From positions 1-64,000 of the forward strand of contig CAVPEB010000034.1 in assembly GCA_963702765.1 (NCBI GenBank): DNA of 64,000 bases. Direction: 5' to 3'. Every line of letters starts with the position of its first letter. Position 1 is the stretch's first letter. The stretch comes from DATMNR01 sp963702765 (GTDB lineage: Bacteria; Chloroflexota; Ktedonobacteria; Ktedonobacterales; Ktedonobacteraceae). The position numbers and the translations under genes were made by a program. The notes under the pieces were generated by a model. The model saw nothing but the letters and a program-made list of their open reading frames with translations. It did not search any database and was not told the origin of the DNA. This document shows, in pieces, positions 17,109-25,310 of the stretch.

Positions 17109-19883
17109 ATGGATAAACTTGAAAAAAAACACAGGGCCGAAGAAGTACCCGATTTCGAATCAAAGCCGTATAAACAATCTTCTGAAATAGCCTCTCAAGG
17201 GAACCTTCAAAAGGATCAAGATATCCAACCTCGCCCTAAACAGAGGTGGAAGCGCCTGACTCATTGGTTAAGTTCCTCTACTATTACGCCTGAATGGGTC
17301 CCTGCACCCTGGAATCATCCTATATCAGGTTTTATCTGTGCAATTCTTATACCTTTGGTCTCAATCCTACTATCGTTACTCTTGAAGCAGATATTTCTGA
17401 CGTTTGTTTTTCCAGCCACGCTCATTATCATAGCCATAGTAGTTGTGGCGTTCCTCTGGGGTCCTGGTCCAGGAATACTTGCAACCTTATGGGGAACAAT
17501 CTTATTTAATTGGACAGTTCTATCACCCCAGTATAGCGTAAGCCTAAATAAATTTCAGGATGTCTTCGAAACATGCTTTCTTCTGGCTATTGGTATCATT
17601 ATGAGTCTGGCGGCGAGTCGTATTGAGCGCGTACGTCATGAGGCCGTAGCTGCCCATCTTGAAAAAGAGAGACTCGTTAGGCAATTAGAAGAAGAGAGGG
17701 ATGCCCTACGCCAGGCGCAGCAACTTGCCATAGAGAGGGCGAGAGAGATCGAAGCTTTCTTTGAAGCAATAGTAGATGGTGTCTATGTCTACGATGCACA
17801 GGGTCATCTCTTGCGTATGAACACTGCGGCCCAGACTTTCAGCCAGTTACTCGGGCAACCGGAATACCTGGCACGTTCATTTCCCGAGCGCGTTTCATCC
17901 TTCACCGCACTCGACGAGCATAAGCAGCGGCTTGAAAATTCGGATTTACCACTCACACGGGTCTTGAGAGGTGAAATGCTGACAGGCTCGCAGACGAATG
18001 ATACGATCTTGCTACAGCAGAACGGAACTGATATTTTAATGAATATGAGCGGGGCACCAATTCGGGATGATGAAGGTCGGATTCGGGGAGCAGTAATCGT
18101 CTCGCGCGACATCACCGAGAGGCGAAAATTGGAACTGCGCACTCACGAGGCTCTCGATGCATTGCTGGCAATGACACAGTTAATTGGGCATGGATTTGAA
18201 AATACAGATCGCACCGAAGACAAAACTCACGAACAGACAATACTTACCGCACAAGAAATTGCGAGACGCATGGCAGAATTGACACGCGATTTTCTGGGGT
18301 GTCAACGTTTGTCTTTTTCAATCATTGAACCTGATACCGAGATAATGCGTCCAATCGCAGTAGTGGGTCTTTCTCAGGAGCAGGAACAACAGTGGTGGAG
18401 AGATCAGCCACAAGAAAGCCGACTTGTGGATAGTCCCGATCAGACTCTTGTCCAACGTCTGCAGGCGAAAGAAGTTGTGTTGTTTGATATGACCCAGCCT
18501 CCTCAGAATTCCTATCCAAACCCCTATGGAATTCGAACCATGTTGATTGCACCAATGAGCACCAGAGATCGCCTTGTTGGATTGTTGACCATGGATTATG
18601 GAGGCGCAGAGCATCTATACACTTCCGAAGAGCTTGAACTTACTGGTGCAGTTGCGAACCTGATAGCTACTATTATTGAGCGTGATCAACTTCTTCGACA
18701 TCAAGCAGAGTTGCTCGCCAGCAATCAGCAGATGGCCGAGCTCATCGCGTTAGCTCATGATGCTATTATCGTACGTACCCCGGAAAGCATCATCACTTCC
18801 TGGAATCAGGGTGCCGAGCGCCTGTATGGTTGGACAGAGCAAGAGGCTATCGGTCAAGAATCGCATACATTACTTCAGACTCGCTTTCCTTATTCTCGCG
18901 ATGTAACCCATAATCTACTTACACTACATGGGCAATGGGAAGTGCAACTCACCCATGTACGTCGAGACGGAACACAGGTGATTGTTGAAAGTCGCCAGGT
19001 GATTTTGAAAAACGAATCGGGCCAAACTTCTGCGATACTAGAAATAAATCGTGATATCACTGAACGCGATCGCATGCAGCGCGAACGAGAAGAAGCACAT
19101 GCGAATGAGCTGGCGTTACGCGAGGCAAATCGACGTATGGATGAGTTTCTCGGGATCGTCAGCCACGAACTCAGGACTCCACTGACCACCATCAAAGGGA
19201 ATGTCCAGTTGGCAAGGTTACGTCTTCGCACTAGCTTGCGAGAAGTACCAGCGAACATGGAAGTCTTAAGGAACATGTTGGAAGAGGTACAAATGATGCT
19301 CGAACGTGCAGAACGGCAGACGAATGTGCAGAATCGCATGGTGAGCGATTTGCTGGATATCTCGCGCTTGCAGGCAGACAAACTAGAGTTGCGCCTGGTA
19401 CCCTGTGACCTTGCTCCAATTGTGTTGGAGATGGTCGAGGATCAGCGCAGTACAACTATCAAACGTGCTATCCGTTTAGAGATGCCTGAAGGAATTACCG
19501 TTCCAGTCATTGCCGATCCAGAGCGCATTGGACAGGTTATTAATAACTACTTGACGAATGCACTGAAATACTCACAAGAAGGTCGTCCGGTGGATGTTCA
19601 ATTGAAAAAAGAGGAAAATGTGGTGCGCGTCCTGGTACGAGATGAGGGCCCGGGACTTACTCCAGAAGAGCAAGTACAGGTCTGGGACCGCTTTTACCAG
19701 GTGGAGGGGATAAAGAGACAGAGAGGTTCTAGCGTGGGTCTGGGTTTAGGGTTAAATATTTGCCGGGCAATTATTGAACAGCACCAGGGTGAAGTTGGTG
19801 TGGAGAGTACAAAAGGAAAAGGATCAACGTTTTGGTTTACACTTCCATTAGCTGATCCTGATGATAAAATGGTTGAATTATAG
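17109..19883 (+). CDS. Membrane histidine kinase with DUF4118, PAS, GAF and PAS domains
   Basis: 924 residues from the ATG at 17109 (AGAGGAAG upstream; a TTG five codons earlier is less likely). Order: charged N terminus; DUF4118 membrane block of about four helices (~70-175, with LWGPGPGILAT); short coiled coil; PAS1 (~218-340, IVDGVYVYDAQGHLLRMN); GAF (~375-530); PAS2 (~545-660, DAIIVRTPESIITSWNQGAE); HisKA with the phospho-His in VSHELRTPL (~683); HATPase with NYLTNALKYS, DEGPGL and GLGLGLNICRAI. It autophosphorylates on His and passes phosphate to a response regulator. No receiver is fused; two single-domain receivers lie divergently upstream. Confidence 0.93.
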   Translation: MDKLEKKHRAEEVPDFESKPYKQSSEIASQGNLQKDQDIQPRPKQRWKRLTHWLSSSTITPEWVPAPWNHPISGFICAILIPLVSILLSLLLKQIFLTFVFPATLIIIAIVVVAFLWGPGPGILATLWGTILFNWTVLSPQYSVSLNKFQDVFETCFLLAIGIIMSLAASRIERVRHEAVAAHLEKERLVRQLEEERDALRQAQQLAIERAREIEAFFEAIVDGVYVYDAQGHLLRMNTAAQTFSQLLGQPEYLARSFPERVSSFTALDEHKQRLENSDLPLTRVLRGEMLTGSQTNDTILLQQNGTDILMNMSGAPIRDDEGRIRGAVIVSRDITERRKLELRTHEALDALLAMTQLIGHGFENTDRTEDKTHEQTILTAQEIARRMAELTRDFLGCQRLSFSIIEPDTEIMRPIAVVGLSQEQEQQWWRDQPQESRLVDSPDQTLVQRLQAKEVVLFDMTQPPQNSYPNPYGIRTMLIAPMSTRDRLVGLLTMDYGGAEHLYTSEELELTGAVANLIATIIERDQLLRHQAELLASNQQMAELIALAHDAIIVRTPESIITSWNQGAERLYGWTEQEAIGQESHTLLQTRFPYSRDVTHNLLTLHGQWEVQLTHVRRDGTQVIVESRQVILKNESGQTSAILEINRDITERDRMQREREEAHANELALREANRRMDEFLGIVSHELRTPLTTIKGNVQLARLRLRTSLREVPANMEVLRNMLEEVQMMLERAERQTNVQNRMVSDLLDISRLQADKLELRLVPCDLAPIVLEMVEDQRSTTIKRAIRLEMPEGITVPVIADPERIGQVINNYLTNALKYSQEGRPVDVQLKKEENVVRVLVRDEGPGLTPEEQVQVWDRFYQVEGIKRQRGSSVGLGLGLNICRAIIEQHQGEVGVESTKGKGSTFWFTLPLADPDDKMVEL

Positions 19884-19902
19884 AGGAAATGGCTCCTCTT
19901 TT
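19882..19902. terminator. Short hairpin between convergent genes
   Basis: AGAGGA-AATGGC-TCCTCT followed by TTTGTTT, overlapping the stop of the histidine kinase. Short stem, so a weak terminator for the kinase. Confidence 0.5.
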
Positions 19903-19904
19903 GT

Positions 19905-20324
19905 TTATAAATAGACCGTCTGGTTCTGTTTGAAATTGTAGATCGCGACAATCGTGCGGCTTTCCTGCATGCTTCGTAGAAACGCTTCTCGCTTTGCTTC
20001 CTCTAATGTAGGATAGATCGTAGTAATATCCAGGTGACAGTATTTCGTATTAGGATTGATCCAGGTCCCGAGCCAAACATCAGGTTCCTGGAGATGCATG
20101 TTATTTACCTGAATGAATCGGATCAACTCTTCTGCAATATTTGCTTCTGGCGATAGAATAGCCGTTTTCCCAGGATATTTTGGCAATCCCCAGGCGTCGA
20201 TAGGATCGAGAAATTGATAGGTATTCGGATTAGTAGTCACGCCTCCTCTTTCTAATGTAGCGATTGAAACCTCAAGAATATATTTCTCGAAGGTGTATTG
20301 TTCCAACCAGGTTCTGAACTGCAT
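19905..20324 (-). CDS. Protein of unknown function
   Basis: 139 residues from the ATG at 20324 (AAGAGAAG upstream). The longer upstream frame overlaps the molybdoenzyme gene and is not used. Soluble, mixed alpha/beta, rich in aromatic residues: WLEQYTFEKYILEVSIATLE, TYQFLDPIDAWGLPKYPGKT, VWLGTWINPNTKYCHLDI, then AKREAFLRSMQESRTIVAIY. I do not recognise a family. The end (TIYPTLEEAKREAFLRSMQE) reads like a strand-helix unit found in small sensor or accessory proteins. Last gene of the 6-kb operon, 37 bases after the molybdoenzyme. Confidence 0.7.
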   Translation of the reverse strand: MQFRTWLEQYTFEKYILEVSIATLERGGVTTNPNTYQFLDPIDAWGLPKYPGKTAILSPEANIAEELIRFIQVNNMHLQEPDVWLGTWINPNTKYCHLDITTIYPTLEEAKREAFLRSMQESRTIVAIYNFKQNQTVYL

Positions 20325-20361
20325 ACTTCTCTTGCCACCTTGCTTCTGTAGAATATGTTGT

Positions 20362-21978
20362 TTAGCCAACCTGAACTTGAATGATATGATAGCCAGTTGC
20401 GCCATTGGGAACGGTGCCTTGTTTCTGGCTTGTCTGTAATTGACCTGTCCCATCGGTAGATCGTGCGACGATGGTATACTGACCTGGGAGGCTCGGCTCC
20501 CATTGCCACGTCCAAAAAACCCAGGAATCCTCAGAGAGTGGAGGGTTCAATTTCGCGATGTTCCAGGATATACCGCCATCAACACTTACTTCTACCTTCT
20601 GAATACCCCGATTACCGGCAAAGGCAATACCACCGATTTCAATGCTCTGGTTGAAAGGGACATGACCAGCAGGACGGTCAATGCGCGTGATGGTGTGTAG
20701 AGGGCCGTTATACCAGCCCTGGTCAGCATACAGACCGCCTACGAAATGGTCAGTCAATTCGATACGTGTCAGCCACTTGGGATTCTCTTCACCATAATGA
20801 CCTGGGATGAGTGCGCGCAAGGGATAGCCGTGGCGAATGGGTAGTTCAGAACCATTCATACTCCAGGCCAGTATAGAATCGACTGCAAGGACCTCGTCAA
20901 GAGGCTGGCTTATACTATATCCATCCACACTGTAAAAGGCTATATATCTCGCACCAGGCAATGCTCCCCCATGCATCTCCAGCAGTGTACGCAACGTCAC
21001 TCCCTGCCAGATAGCAGTACTTAAGAAATGCCCGCCGATGCCATTTGAGATACATTCTAGCGTTACAGCGCGTGAAATTGAGGGAAGATTTCGTAGTTCC
21101 TCAAATGTATAGGTTCCAGTATGTGCGATCAGGCCTGTCACTTCTAGTCGCCAGACCGAGATATTCACCATTGGATCAACGACATTTTGTGTCACAGTGT
21201 AATGCTCGCTCGTAGGGGTGATAGGTGCTGTGAAACCGTTGTTTGTAAAAGTTTCTGAACCGTCATAGCTGGTGTAGTTCGTAAGCAATGCTTTGATTAA
21301 TCCCACTGTTCCAACTGCGGAGCCGACTCCAAGTGCCACGACGCCCGCACGAGCCAGCAATTGTCGACGCTCGCTACGATCAGTTGATGTCCCACTAACC
21401 TGCTCTTTAGGTAAGAGAATGCGAAACGCTAGACAAAGAGTCAATGCGTAGAAGCTAAAATCAATCAACAGCGCAAACGAGGTGACCAGTCTAGCCCATC
21501 CAACAGGCAAACCGAGAAAGTTCTGTCCAAGTTCGGCCCAGAAAAGGATGATGGCTACTGCGGTCATGGCAATGGTAAAGATCAATGCGGTCAGCCATTC
21601 ACGCAATGCTGGTCGATAGCCTCTTACTGGGAGTTTGACTCGCACAATGGCAGCGTAGAGTAGTCCCAGGAGTGTTCCGAGACCGATCATGCCCAGAAGG
21701 GCCAGTCCAAGCGGGGTGGTTTTCGAATGCGGGCTAAAAAAGATCAACATATCCACAAATCTTGGTGCAGGCAAGAGCTTCAGAAGACGGTCTCCAAAAA
21801 GCTCCATTGGTGTGGGTACACCTCCCACCACATGTAAGACAAACATAATTGCCACCGATGTTAAACTAGCTACCAGGCCAGCTCCAAGCGCGGCAAGGGT
21901 TGTGAAGCGGATGGCTTTACGGGGCGACAATACAGGTGTATCTGCTTCTTCAGGAGTACTTTGTTGAATGTTTTGCAT
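20362..21978 (-). CDS. Sulfite-oxidase-type molybdopterin oxidoreductase with membrane anchor
   Basis: 538 residues. N-terminal half: about five membrane helices (from LAALGAGLVASLTSVAIMFV to ALTLCLAFRILL). After a loop with RSERRQLLARAGVVALGVGS, which looks like an internal twin-arginine motif plus a sixth helix, the C-terminal half is a sulfite-oxidase fold: the Mo-ligand Cys309 in VTLECISN, the cofactor pocket (YSVDGYSISQPLDEVL, PIRHGYPLRALIPGHYG), and a Mo-co dimerisation domain (KVEVSVDGGISWNIAKL, WTWQWEP). No haem domain. It should catalyse an oxygen-atom or reductive transfer outside the cytoplasm. Starts 29 bases inside the upstream glycosyltransferase gene. Confidence 0.88.
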   Translation of the reverse strand: MQNIQQSTPEEADTPVLSPRKAIRFTTLAALGAGLVASLTSVAIMFVLHVVGGVPTPMELFGDRLLKLLPAPRFVDMLIFFSPHSKTTPLGLALLGMIGLGTLLGLLYAAIVRVKLPVRGYRPALREWLTALIFTIAMTAVAIILFWAELGQNFLGLPVGWARLVTSFALLIDFSFYALTLCLAFRILLPKEQVSGTSTDRSERRQLLARAGVVALGVGSAVGTVGLIKALLTNYTSYDGSETFTNNGFTAPITPTSEHYTVTQNVVDPMVNISVWRLEVTGLIAHTGTYTFEELRNLPSISRAVTLECISNGIGGHFLSTAIWQGVTLRTLLEMHGGALPGARYIAFYSVDGYSISQPLDEVLAVDSILAWSMNGSELPIRHGYPLRALIPGHYGEENPKWLTRIELTDHFVGGLYADQGWYNGPLHTITRIDRPAGHVPFNQSIEIGGIAFAGNRGIQKVEVSVDGGISWNIAKLNPPLSEDSWVFWTWQWEPSLPGQYTIVARSTDGTGQLQTSQKQGTVPNGATGYHIIQVQVG

Positions 21979-23479
21979 ATCGCACCCTTTTCTGATATCT
22001 CATAAAATTGATGACATATATCAATGCTGCTACGCACAGTGCTACCATGACTGGCCAATATACGAGCCTGTAATAGAGCGTCCAATCATTGGGAACGCCT
22101 TGTACAGGATTAAAAAAGTAGCTAAGTAAAACAGTTGTTGTAAAGTACCACACAGCAATAATTGCCAGGCCTTGACCGATGAGCACCTTGTGGGACCGGA
22201 GTGGGACCAATAATACAGGTACCCAGAGTAGTAAGATGGTCGTATACCAGGGAAATACATGGGATGAGACCGAGAGAATTACGCCAAAAAGTATGAGAGT
22301 ACCTGCTTCGATACTAATGCGGTTGCGCCAACGTACCACAAAGACAATGACTGAAACAGTGCCAATCACGAATACATCAACAAGATGTTCGAGGGTAATT
22401 GTCTTCGCGAGGGGCAGGCGCAATTGATCACCTAACCAGTGTACGATTTGTTGTGTAACGCCAGCATTCTGGCCCTGTTCGCTGGCGTAAGCGGCAAAAA
22501 AACCAAATGCTTGCCCATGTCCCAAAATAAGATAGGGCACATAGCCAACGATGATCGTAGCAAAACAACTTCCAAGCAAGGGAAGGTAATGATATCTCAT
22601 GCGGTGTATAACTGGCGTATCCTTATCTTTCCCGTCGGGTAGGATGACAACTAGTAAGAGAATTGGATAAATTTTGGTGAGGGTCGCCAGTCCGATAAGA
22701 AAACCAGTCAGCACATAGCCACGCACATTGTGATTGGAAGCAGCGAGAATAGCAAGAACGGTAAACGTCAGAGTGATAACATCCACATGCCCCTGGATAG
22801 CAAATTCGATGATGGGTAGTGGGCACCAGGCATAAAGTATGACGCGTCGTTGATCGAGTCCTTTCCTTCCGAGTAAAACAATCAGCGCGATGCAGGTAAC
22901 CATGTCAAAGATAACAAAAAGGCCTTTCAGGAAAGAGAGGTTTGCTGGAGCAAGTAGATAGCTTATAAGATACACTACCTGTGCACCTGGCGGATAAATG
23001 GTGGGGACGTCGCGAAAGCGGCTGTTGGTATACAGGAATGTGTTTTGCAGTGCTGCTAGAACTTTGGCCCCGGGAGGATACACATAAGGGCTGAAACCGT
23101 GCAAGGTTACTCGCGCATCCCAAAGATACCTCCACGAATCATGTGACAAACCTGGTGGGAGTGGGAGGAGCATCATACGCAGTATGAATGCTCCCAATAC
23201 AATAATTCCTAACTCTATCCAGCGCCATTTCCCCGCGAGCGGTTTCGTTGCCAATACAAAGGCACATGCCGCAAAATACGGGAGAAAACTGATCATCCAT
23301 ACATGCAAAAAAGGAGCGATGCGATCATCACTCTGAGGCGATGCTTGAATGAGAAGAATAGAGATGATAACCGAAAGCGAGAAAAGTGAGCAAAGCGTAA
23401 GGATATGCCACCAGGGACGCTTAGAAGTCACTTGCTTTTCAGCTAGCTGCTTTTCTTCGTATACTTGTAATGTAGACAT
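21950..23479 (-). CDS. GT-C-type mannosyltransferase-like membrane protein (GT87-like)
   Basis: 509 residues with about eleven membrane helices. The loop after the first helices has LPLPPGLSHDSWRYLWDARV, typical of GT-C enzymes in which an acidic residue near the start of the large periplasmic loop is catalytic. YPPGA occurs twice (VYPPGAKVLA and IYPPGAQVVYL), and FLIGLATLTKIYPILLL follows. These transferases use a polyprenyl-phosphate sugar as donor. The GT2 gene at the head of this operon could make that donor. Gap of nine bases after the radical SAM gene. Confidence 0.8.
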   Translation of the reverse strand: MSTLQVYEEKQLAEKQVTSKRPWWHILTLCSLFSLSVIISILLIQASPQSDDRIAPFLHVWMISFLPYFAACAFVLATKPLAGKWRWIELGIIVLGAFILRMMLLPLPPGLSHDSWRYLWDARVTLHGFSPYVYPPGAKVLAALQNTFLYTNSRFRDVPTIYPPGAQVVYLISYLLAPANLSFLKGLFVIFDMVTCIALIVLLGRKGLDQRRVILYAWCPLPIIEFAIQGHVDVITLTFTVLAILAASNHNVRGYVLTGFLIGLATLTKIYPILLLVVILPDGKDKDTPVIHRMRYHYLPLLGSCFATIIVGYVPYLILGHGQAFGFFAAYASEQGQNAGVTQQIVHWLGDQLRLPLAKTITLEHLVDVFVIGTVSVIVFVVRWRNRISIEAGTLILFGVILSVSSHVFPWYTTILLLWVPVLLVPLRSHKVLIGQGLAIIAVWYFTTTVLLSYFFNPVQGVPNDWTLYYRLVYWPVMVALCVAALIYVINFMRYQKRVRYAKHSTKYS

Positions 23480-23488
23480 TGTTCTACT

Positions 23489-24493
23489 TTAATAGCTCCA
23501 GTTGATGCCACATTGCGAACAATGTTTCGCGGGATGGTTACTCTCGAAATCGCGGCGAAATGCTTCATACCGGTCACCGCTCCAGATAGCCTCAATTGGT
23601 TCCTGGAAGACATTCCCCAACACACGCTCCTCCTTATACTCCCTTGCACTCGTGTGTCCAAAGGGAGCAAAACAGCACGAGAGTACATTGCCGCTCGAGG
23701 TTATGTAGGTTAGAGTGTATGGACGCTGGCAACCAGACCAGGGTCGATCACCAAAATCTCGTATCAAGCTCTCTACCGGAGTAACTGAGCCAGCCGCGCT
23801 GAAGGCGATACCCAGTCGCTTGCACAACTCCTCAGATCGGCGCACGAGTTCCAGTTCCTCGCGAGTGGAACGACGAAATAGCGCCTGTTTCGAGTGCGCC
23901 AGCCCTTGCTCGAAGTAAACAAGACGTTGCAAATGGATCTCACGAATTCCATGCTCATACGCTAAATCAATGAGACCTGGTAACTCGTGTAAATTTTCCT
24001 TCATAGCGGTGAACCAGAGAGAGACGGCTGGTTTGCTAGCCTGCTGTTCTTGCTGCATGGTAATAAATGCGCGGACGTTGCGCCAGATCTTATCAAATGC
24101 ATCCACACCTCGCACCTGGGCATAGGTCTCACGTGTTGCACCATCCATCGAGAGGCGGTATTCGTCAAGTCCCGCATCAATCAATTCCTGGCCTCGTTTC
24201 GCATTGAGTAAAATGCCATTAGAATTGAAGAGCACATAGGTTCCACGCGCTTTGAGATACCGAATCATGCGCGGCAACTCTTTGTTGAGCAATGGTTCAC
24301 CCAAGCCGTGCAAGACAACACGTTCCAGTACCGGAAACTGGTCAACAATAAAACGGAAATTATCGAAACTCAGGTCACGGTCGTCTTCCCGCGAGAGCAG
24401 CGTGCGCGGGCACTGCTGGCATAGTTCGTTACACCTGCTGGTCGGTTCAATATAAATTGAGCGCGGCAGCGTGGCTATTGTTGTTATAGTCAT
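23489..24493 (-). CDS. Radical SAM protein with SPASM-type C terminus
   Basis: 334 residues. Fe-S/SAM site CNELCQQC (Cys21, 25, 28; CX3CX2C). TIM-barrel strands follow with VVLHGLGEPLLNKELPRMI (GE motif) and FNSNGILL, then LDEYRLSMDGATRETYAQVRG. The C terminus has cysteines in SGCQRPYTLTYITSSGNVLSC and a final HCSQCGINW, consistent with a SPASM or half-SPASM auxiliary cluster. It should cleave SAM to modify a peptide, sugar or other small molecule. Its start overlaps the stop of a 48-codon ORF by four bases (ATGA), and GGAGGTGTG upstream is a strong ribosome-binding site that can be masked by RNA pairing. Confidence 0.88.
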   Translation of the reverse strand: MTITTIATLPRSIYIEPTSRCNELCQQCPRTLLSREDDRDLSFDNFRFIVDQFPVLERVVLHGLGEPLLNKELPRMIRYLKARGTYVLFNSNGILLNAKRGQELIDAGLDEYRLSMDGATRETYAQVRGVDAFDKIWRNVRAFITMQQEQQASKPAVSLWFTAMKENLHELPGLIDLAYEHGIREIHLQRLVYFEQGLAHSKQALFRRSTREELELVRRSEELCKRLGIAFSAAGSVTPVESLIRDFGDRPWSGCQRPYTLTYITSSGNVLSCCFAPFGHTSAREYKEERVLGNVFQEPIEAIWSGDRYEAFRRDFESNHPAKHCSQCGINWSY

Positions 24494-24636
24494 ATCACAC
24501 CTCCTGATTTTTGCGTCTGCAAAAATAGACGACTCCTTGCATCCGGTCTGAGCGTAGCTAGCTGTGAATACTGCGTTGACCGGATGGATTTCAAGTCCGA
24601 TAGCGTCGTTGGAGGTGTGGATATAGAAAATCTCAT
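24490..24636 (-). CDS. 48-residue ORF coupled to both neighbours (candidate leader or precursor peptide)
   Basis: The ATG overlaps the stop of the TIGR04282-like gene by four bases (ATGA), with AAGGAG five bases upstream inside that gene. The stop overlaps the radical SAM start by four bases. The peptide begins MRFSISTPPTTLSDLKSIRS and ends FLQTQKSGGVI; it is rich in Ser, Thr, Gln and Arg, with no Cys. I recognise no family. The same DNA can form a nested RNA fold (next entry), so it may be a translated regulatory leader rather than a working peptide. A precursor for the radical SAM enzyme is the most interesting reading but unproven. Confidence 0.45.
   Translation of the reverse strand: MRFSISTPPTTLSDLKSIRSTQYSQLATLRPDARSRLFLQTQKSGGVI
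24496..24619 (-). promoter_or_regulatory. Nested RNA fold able to mask the radical SAM ribosome-binding site
   Basis: On the minus strand CACACCTCC (24619-24611) is perfectly complementary to GGAGGTGTG (24504-24496), which is the ribosome-binding site of the radical SAM gene. Inside this pair lie ACGAC/GTCGT and the nine-base arms CATCCGGTC (24586-24578) and GACCGGATG (24548-24540). A further hairpin TTTTTGC/GCAAAAA (24525-24508) sits just before the binding site. The order of arms is properly nested. This suggests a translational switch or a coupling element opened when ribosomes read the small ORF. It does not match a riboswitch class I know. Confidence 0.5.
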
Positions 24637-25310
24637 ACTAACTCCTTTATAGTTGCCAGATGATTGGCGGTTTCTGGAGCGAGTGAACTATCAGCCTCCA
24701 GCAATTGTGCCAGTCGCAACAGGTCAGGCAATTCATCAATATCAAACAGATGCTCCAGGGTATGAATCTTCAAGCCCTGGCTTTGCGCTAACTCGATTGT
24801 TTTTTGTGCCACTACACTGGTGCTCATGGGGATGCCAGTGAATACATCATATGGCCTTCGCATTGCGATCAAGTAATATCCCCCATCATCTGCAGGTCCG
24901 AGCACGACGTCGGCTTTATCGAGCGCTTTCCGAGCCTGTTCGACGGTTTTCGGGCTGATTTGAGGTGAATCTGAGCCTATAATGATAGTGCGTTGATATG
25001 TTCGATCATACGTCCATTGAAAAACGTGGTATAAGCGAGCGCCCAGGTCGGATCCCTGTTGTGGAAATGCATGCATATGCTCAATGAGAGTTGGAGCAAG
25101 AGTTGCAATAAAGGACAGGTAGTCAACTTCGGGGGGGGTGTATGCCCAGTGCAAATCGCACATGTGTCCGGTGAACTTATAAGCCAGGTCAGTCAGGAAT
25201 GCCCGATAGAGCCGAACGGTTTCATCATCACCAATCGTTCGCGCTAACCGTGTTTTTGTCGTGCCAATCTGTGGATAACGGGCCATGACGACGAGTGCTG
25301 TATCAGGCAT
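24633..25310 (-). CDS. TIGR04282-like (DUF2064) nucleotide-sugar/glycosyltransferase-like protein
   Basis: 225 residues. N-terminal nucleotide-binding segment LVVMARYPQIGTTKTRLA. Acidic metal site in IGSDSPQISPKTVEQA, then LGPADDGGYYLIAMRRPYDVF and LEHLFDIDELPDLLRL. This is the GT-A-like family often annotated as arsenosugar-biosynthesis glycosyltransferase or DUF2064, frequently encoded beside a GT2 and a radical SAM protein, as here. No arsenic methyltransferase is present, so the sugar acceptor is not known. Overlaps the upstream GT2 gene by eight bases. Confidence 0.82.
   Translation of the reverse strand: MPDTALVVMARYPQIGTTKTRLARTIGDDETVRLYRAFLTDLAYKFTGHMCDLHWAYTPPEVDYLSFIATLAPTLIEHMHAFPQQGSDLGARLYHVFQWTYDRTYQRTIIIGSDSPQISPKTVEQARKALDKADVVLGPADDGGYYLIAMRRPYDVFTGIPMSTSVVAQKTIELAQSQGLKIHTLEHLFDIDELPDLLRLAQLLEADSSLAPETANHLATIKELV

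Noticed and set aside
24490..24636. Known riboswitch class (cobalamin, Moco, SAM)
   Set aside because: I could not see the conserved cores of these classes; only the nested pairing is supported.
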